Shown in pieces: positions 49,772 through 56,000 of a stretch of DNA of 56,000 bases. The notes under the pieces were generated by a model. It was not told the DNA's origin and searched no databases. It was given only the letters and a program-made list of their open reading frames with translations. The translations under genes were made by a program, and so were the position numbers. Location of the stretch: assembly GCA_016946835.1 (NCBI GenBank), contig JACVTC010000129.1, positions 185,001-241,000 on the forward strand, written 5' to 3'. Within the stretch, counting starts at the first letter, position 1; each line of letters begins with the position of its first letter. This DNA is from Neocallimastix lanati (nom. inval.) (lineage: Eukaryota; Neocallimastigomycota; Neocallimastigomycetes; Neocallimastigales; Neocallimastigaceae).

Positions 49772-50930
49772 GGTAAAACCCTTAAAATATTATTCCTTTA
49801 AATTATGAATCATACTTTTTTGGTAGTACAAATTTTAATATAATAAAATTTGGTAGTCACAGTAAATTCTGATGTACTTGCTCCTCTTCTATATTTATTT
49901 AAAGTAAAAAAAAAAGAAAAAATAAAATAAAGACTATTCTTAAGTAATTTATTTTAAAAAAAAAAAAGTTTTATAAAAGATATATTTAATATAAGCTATT
50001 TCTAATCATTAATCATTAATCATTTTTATTTCTATGTGTGCATATATATTTTTCTTATATATATATATATATACTTATTAACTCATAATTTTTACAATGT
50101 ATAGTCTTTATAAAAAAATAAAATAAAATGACCGTTTAAAATGATATAGAAGAGTATTTCATAAAAAAATTCAAATAATGCCATTTTAAACATATCATAA
50201 ACTTCTATATAATAATAAATTAAAAAGTAAAATAAAATAAAATAAAATAATAAAAAAAAATGATTCAAACTAATTAAATAATTATAAAATAAGATGAACT
50301 ATTAACCTATAATAATCTTTATTGAATTGATTTATTATGAATGCTTTAAAATTTAAAAAAAAAATATATATATTTAAATATATAATTTTTTTTATTATAT
50401 TAAATTATTATTATTATTATTTATTTAATGTATGGCTTTTAAATTTAAATTAAAGGCTTTTTATTCTTGATAATTGCAATTATTTTAAATATTATTAATT
50501 TATTATTAAAATAATGATTAATATTAATATTAAACGAATAATGTGCATTATTTATTTGATTATTATAATAATGTGAGTAATTTTTTTTTTTATAAAATAT
50601 TGATAATTTTTATTTATCAATATTTATATATAAAATTTATATTTTATTAATTATTATATACTTTTTATTTATTATTATTTAAATAATTATTATTTAATTA
50701 TAATTTAATTAGTATGATATATTTTATTAATTAATTAGGTATTAGATTAGTATTATGAAATTTAATTAATACATATTTTTAAAATCATAATTTAGTACTA
50801 ATTAAATTCTCTCAGTATAAAAATTATTAAAAAAAATTTTTTTTAATATATATTATTATTATTATTATTATTACTGTTATTATTATTATTATTACGATTA
50901 TTATTATTTATTTATTATTTATTATTTATT

Positions 50931-51060
50931 ATAAATACTCTTTTTTATTATTTATTATTTATTATTTATTATAAATACTCTTTTTTATTATTTGTTATTT
51001 ATTATTTATTATTTGTTATTTATTATAAATACTCTTTTTTATTATTTATTATTTATTATA
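50931..51060. repeat. Repeated ATAAATACTCTTTTTTATTA motif in TTATTTA repeats
   Basis: The 20-mer ATAAATACTCTTTTTTATTA occurs at 50931, 50971 and 51024, separated by TTATT-type repeats. Its reverse complement occurs in the array at 55185-55340. Confidence 0.85.
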
Positions 51061-51915
51061 AAGATTCTTTCTATTATTTATTATTTACTATTACTGCTAT
51101 TAATATTATAATACTTTAAATTAATGGAAAAAAATAATAAAATAAAAATAAATTATAAATTTATTCATGTGATAGTCATTGCGAAAGAATGCTATTTTTT
51201 TTTTTCTTTCAATATTTCAATTTTTATTTAACTTTAAAAATTTATTCAATACATTCTTATTAATTAATAAAATTCAAATTTAATATAGCCATTTAATATA
51301 ACTCATTTAATTTTTAATTTAATTAATATAAATTAGGTTATTTGAACCAAAGAAAGTTTTTTTTTTTAATTTTCATATAGTCAAATCCTCTATAAAATTA
51401 AAAAAGTATATATTAATAATAGTATTCTATTTTATATTATATATTAAGAATAAAAAAAAAAAAAGAAAAAAAAAAGAAAAAAAAGAAAATTCTTTTATTT
51501 CCAAGTTTTTAATTAATTTATTAAATTAAATTTCAAAATTTTTTTAATTTTGTACTTTTTTATATTCATTTAAGAAATTAAGGAAAACATTAAAAGTGAC
51601 TAATATTAAAATAATATGAAAAAAAAAGAAAAGAAAAGAAAAATCGAATTTTAATCAATACTATTTTATATAGCTATAGTCTAGATTAAAAAAAAAAAGA
51701 TTTCTATTATAATATTAATATATATAAAATATATTAAATAAAAGAGATAATAATATTATTTATTATGATATCTTTTTATTTTTTTATTTTCTAATTTTTT
51801 TCCCCTTTTAATTGTTATTGTCACTGCTTTTTTTTTTTTTTTTATTAATAAATTTTTTTTCTTTTATATTAATTCTTTTATATATGTTATATTGATTTAT
51901 TGGTCTATAATATTT

Positions 51916-51952
<37 letters not shown>

Positions 51953-53114
51953 ATAGGTGTGTTGGATGATCTTCATCCAGAATAACATTTAAATACATAA
52001 AATATATAAAAAAAAAATAAAAATAAAAAATAAAGGAGAATAAATAATAATAATAATAATGAATTTGAATGGATGGAAGTTTATAAACAAAATAAGAAAT
52101 TGTTTTGTTTTATAGAATATATAATAAAATAAAAATAATGTATATTATTATAATTATGAATTAATAAATTTATATTGCTAATTTAACTAATTATATATTT
52201 ATTTACATATATATATTAATAGTTTTACCAACTTAACAAACGTATGTATACATTCATATTGCCATTTATAAACAAACATATTTATCTATTTATTTATATT
52301 AACATTTCTATATATATATATTTAATATTTACTTATTTATAGATATACTTCACTTAATGCATTTATATAATTGCATAATTATATTATTTATATTAGTAAC
52401 ATTTCATTACTAATTTTATGTGGATGATAAAAAAAATAATAATAATAAATAATAAGTCTTTTTTTTTTTTTAAAAAAAAAAAAAAAGATATAGTAAATAG
52501 AATGAGTAGGAATAAATAAATAAACAAATTTAACAATAAAGACATAAATAATAATTTATAAAAAGAAGAGAGAGAGAGAGAAAATACAATAAAAGAATAT
52601 CTTTTTTATTTAATTAATTAAATAGTAATAGTAATAGTAAAAATTTACTGAAGATGATCATTAATTAAAAATAAAATTTATTTATTTTTTTCATGTTTCA
52701 TGTTTTTTTTTTTTTTTATAGAGTCAAAGATTTAATTTTTAAACTTTAATATAATTAAAATTTTTTAATAGATTTAACTAAACCTTCTGAGTACATACAC
52801 AGAATAAAAAACGTTGATTTTTTTTTTTTTTTTTATTTTTTATTTTTTATAATGATTATAATTAATTATAATTTATTAATATTGCCTACTGAAAAATAAA
52901 TAATAAAAATAAATAATAAAAATAAAATAAAAAAAAGTAAGCATTCTAATTCTTAATTATTTCATGCTTTATAGTTTAAATGTATATTTAATAATATATA
53001 TATTATGGTTATTTAAAGTTTCTATTATGTTATTTTAATTTTTTTAATTTTTTTTTTGTATATTATATTCACTGATACTATCAAAATCTATAATAATAAA
53101 ATAAACCATTTCTA

Positions 53115-53530
53115 TTTTTTTTTTTTTTTTTTTTTTTTAGACAGGGAATAACAAGCGGCGTGAACAGTAGGGGTCTCCCGTCTTTCGGTTAAACGTATTA
53201 GACTTTTATTGGTTTCTTTTCCATACTGTTTCGTCGTTGACATGGATCTCTCTCTAAGTAAGGCTAATATTAAAGACATTATCAATACTGCTTCATACGA
53301 CGAGCTTCTATTCATTGACCTATTAAACCATCATCGATGGAGGAATAATTATACTAATCTTCTCACAGATAACGTACTATCTTCACTATCAATTAAAGTC
53401 TAGCAACAGGAATACTTACCATACAGAGGGAACGTCAATTTCATTTATAGGGAAAAACACCCAAGGAGGATGAAAATTGCCCCATATAAATTGAAGAGGT
53501 AGTAGGGTTGATCCATAAAACAGTTTGATG
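53115..53530 (-). mobile_element. LINE-like 3' end, copy B (poly-A tail on minus strand)
   Basis: Related over its length to copy A at 18082-18510 (shared on the plus strand: AAGGCTAATRTKAAAGACA, GAGGAATAATTATACTAAT against GGAACAACTACACTAATTC, CAATTTCATTTATA, GGATGAAAATTGCCCC). On the minus strand a frame reads L-L-R-E-R-S-M-S-T-T-K-Q-Y-G-K-E-T-N-K-S and L-I-R-L-T-E-R-R-E-T, then ends in a 24-base A run (53115-53138). Upstream frames carry stops. The plus-strand frame with D-L-L-N-H-H is the antisense of this and is not favoured. Confidence 0.65.
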
Positions 53531-56000
53531 AATTGATATTTAGAAAAATCTAATAATAATAATAATAATAATACAAAATATTTTTTTCAAAAAAAAAAAA
53601 AATATATATTTTTTTTATACAGTATATTTTATTATTTATATATATATAATATATATATATATTTAAATTAAATAAAAATCCTTTATTCCATTATTATTCT
53701 TTTTTATTTAAATTTTATTTCATTTTTTTTATTTTTTATCATAAAAAAAAAAAAAAAAAAAGCATAAAATAGGTAATACTAATAAATATATATTATTAAT
53801 AATATTATCTATTTCATTTTTAAATTTAAATAATATCTAAAAAAAAAAAATACAAATTATTAATAGTATTTTCTATCTTTTCTTTTGTGTTTAATTAACT
53901 TTAAAATTTAATTTTACTTTTAGAGGAAATACTTTATGAGATTTAAATATAAAAGGAATTATTTTCTAATTAATATATATTATTATATACTGTTATTATA
54001 AAAGAATATAATAAAAAATAATCCCATGGCATAAATAATTATTTTTTAAATATATCAAATATATTATTATTATATAGGAATAATAAATTAAATGTATTCA
54101 TTATTACATTTATTTATATGAAACTGTTAACATATATTATATGAACATTATATCAAATTTTTTATTTTATCAATCTTATTTAAGGTTATTATTTATATAA
54201 ATTTAGACTATATTATTAATTATAATAAATTAAAAATTAAATAAAAAATCTATTTAACTGAATAAATAATCATTATAATTAATATATAGAATATATATAG
54301 TAATATATATGTGTATTATTTTGTTTTGTATAAAAAAGGTAATATTAAAGAATAATAAATTAATAATAATAAAACGACATTTAACTAAATTAGGAAAATA
54401 AATCATTTTTCTTTTTTGTTTGTTTGTTTTGTCTTTTATGAGATATACAACAACTATGGAATATAGAAATATAGAAATGTATAAATAATAAATAAATTTA
54501 TTATATATAAAATAATAAAGTATATTATTTATTTACATATAAATGTTTAAATTGTATTTATATATTTAAATATAAATTAATATATTATATACTACAAAAA
54601 TAATGCTTTATGAATAAATTTTTGAAGGATGGATATTCTCTATCCTTATAAAATTCAATTGCAATAATTGCGGCTCTAAAAAAAAATTATAATATTCAAG
54701 ATTTATTTATTATTTATTATTTATTATTCAATTATTTATTATTTATTATTCAATTATTTATTATTTATTATTTATTATTTATTATTTAATTATTTATTAT
54801 TTATTATTTAATTATTTATTATTTATTATTTATTATTTATTATTTAAAAAAATTTTTGTAATTATGTATCAATCGAGGAAATACTATTCTTTTAAAAAAT
54901 TCTTTTTTAAATTTAGTATTTATTAATCCCTTTAAAGTTTTTAATGTTTTTTTTTACCTTTTTTGAGTGATATATTTTTTCAAAGAGATACACTTTAAAA
55001 TTTTAACCTTTTTTTTCTTGTTATTATTTAAAACTTTAAAATTATAAAAAAAAAAAAAAAGAAAAATTTACAAAACTTTAATTAATTCAATTCAATTCAA
55101 TTTTTTTTTGTGTGTGTATCTTCCTTTTTATACATTTTTGTAATGATTATTCCATATGTTCTATAAATTTGATTTTTATCATACTCAATAATAAATAATA
55201 AATATTAAATAATAAAAAGAGTATTTATTAATAAATAATTGAATAATAAATAAATTAAATAATAATAAATAATAAATAATAATAAATAAATATTAAATAA
55301 TAAAAAAGAGTATTTATTAATAAATAATTGAATAATAATGAATAATGAATAATGAATAAATAGATAAGAGTATAAATTAAAGAATTAAAAAATACATTGT
55401 ACTATCGTTGTAATACAGAAATACAAATATTATATAAATTTATAATTATTTATTATATAACTAATAAATAGATACTAATATTAAAATTTTATGACCTTAT
55501 TTTTGAACACTAATAAATAAATAAAAAAAAAACGAAAGAAAACACAGAAAACACACATAAAACAGGAAATAAATCATAAACTTTAATAAATAATAAATCA
55601 TAATAAATAATTAAATATAAAATAAAATCTTTTATAAAAAAATGATATATACAGAATAAATATGTCCATTGAATTACAACAGAGATAAAAATAACAAAAA
55701 ACAAAAGAGTTAAATACCATATTATGAACAATAATTAAAGTAACAAAATAATAAATAATAAATAATAAATAATAATATGTGTATTTATTAATAAATAATA
55801 AATAATAAATAATAAATAATAAATAATAAATAATAATTAATTGAATAATAAATAATAATAATAAATAATAAATAATAAATAATAAATAGTAAATAGTAAA
55901 TAATAAATAATAAATAATAAATAATAAATAATAATTAATAATTAATAAATAAATAAATAATAAATAAATAAATAATAAATAATAAATAATAATTAATAAT
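53531..56000. other. A/T-rich DNA to the right edge
   Basis: TTATTTATTA-type repeats at about 54702-54845, 55185-55340 and 55750-56000. A 29-codon minus-strand frame at 54584-54677 (A-A-I-I-A-I-E-F-Y-K-D-R-E-Y-P-S-F-K-N-L-F) preceded by TTTTTTTTTAG could be a last exon, but no partner exon was found. No gene called. Confidence 0.5.
55185..55340. repeat. Two copies of a roughly 92-bp A/T unit with AAAAAGAGTATTTATTA
   Basis: The block AATATTAAATAATAAAAAGA + GTATTTATTAATAAATAATT at about 55200-55245 recurs at about 55290-55335 with one extra A. It carries the reverse complement of the motif at 50931. Confidence 0.85.

Larger units (their letters stand above)
47693..53114. other. Long gene-free A/T-rich region
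   Basis: About 5.4 kb without a supportable gene. It contains the AAATAAT array at 48424-48880, (AAT)n near 49725-49770, the ATAAATACTCTTTTTTATTA motif repeats at 50931-51043, many homopolymers, (GA)n near 52569-52580, and a small inverted repeat GGATGATCTTCATCC at 51965-51979. Confidence 0.65.

Noticed and set aside
55510-55731. 73-codon Phe/Ile/Tyr-rich minus frame
   Set aside because: Composition is what random A/T-rich DNA gives; no motif, signal or splice context.

Overview
The window looks like nuclear DNA from an anaerobic gut fungus (Neocallimastigomycota) or a close relative. Supporting signs are the extreme A+T richness, intergenic DNA made largely of A/T homopolymers and AAT/AAAT microsatellites, short introns with GTAAGT-like donors and AG acceptors, Asn-rich coding runs, and two CotH-type secreted proteins, a family expanded in these fungi. 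The assignment is inference; no rRNA or marker gene other than one ribosomal protein is present.

Layout. 1-1638 (-): 5' part of an annexin with a long Pro/Gly/Tyr/Gln-rich N-terminus, cut by the window edge. 5980-8363 (-): a second annexin with a shorter N-terminus of the same kind and all four annexin repeats. 8364-15034: gene-poor DNA with an ankyrin-repeat relic and a lone coding-like segment. 15035-15636 (+): ribosomal protein eL22. 16026-16898 (+): a GNAT-fold protein, with a broken copy of its 3' end at 22513-22670. 19604-20578 (-): a secreted or membrane-anchored histidine phosphatase. 22670-25690: a graveyard of retrotransposon pieces in both orientations. 29167-31354 (-) and 45737-47692 (-): two paralogous CotH proteins with the same intron position, a signal peptide and a GPI-type tail. 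33249-33726: an intact tRNA-derived SINE-like insertion with an 18-bp target-site duplication. 39594-40445 (+): a membrane protein with reticulon-like layout. 42125-42862 and 44111-44505 (-): relics of LINE reverse transcriptase. 53115-53530: another LINE 3' end. The rest is A/T repeat DNA with a few minisatellites.

The genes do not form one pathway. The annexins are Ca2+-dependent membrane-binding proteins, the CotH proteins are probably cell-surface or spore-surface proteins, the phosphatase is probably extracytoplasmic, and eL22 is a housekeeping gene. The clearest new material is mobile: a possibly undescribed tRNA-derived SINE, at least three diverged copies of one LINE 3'-end family, several LINE protein relics in which expanded A runs break the reading frame, and a long foldback hairpin. 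I found no CRISPR array and no toxin, phage or operon-like system.
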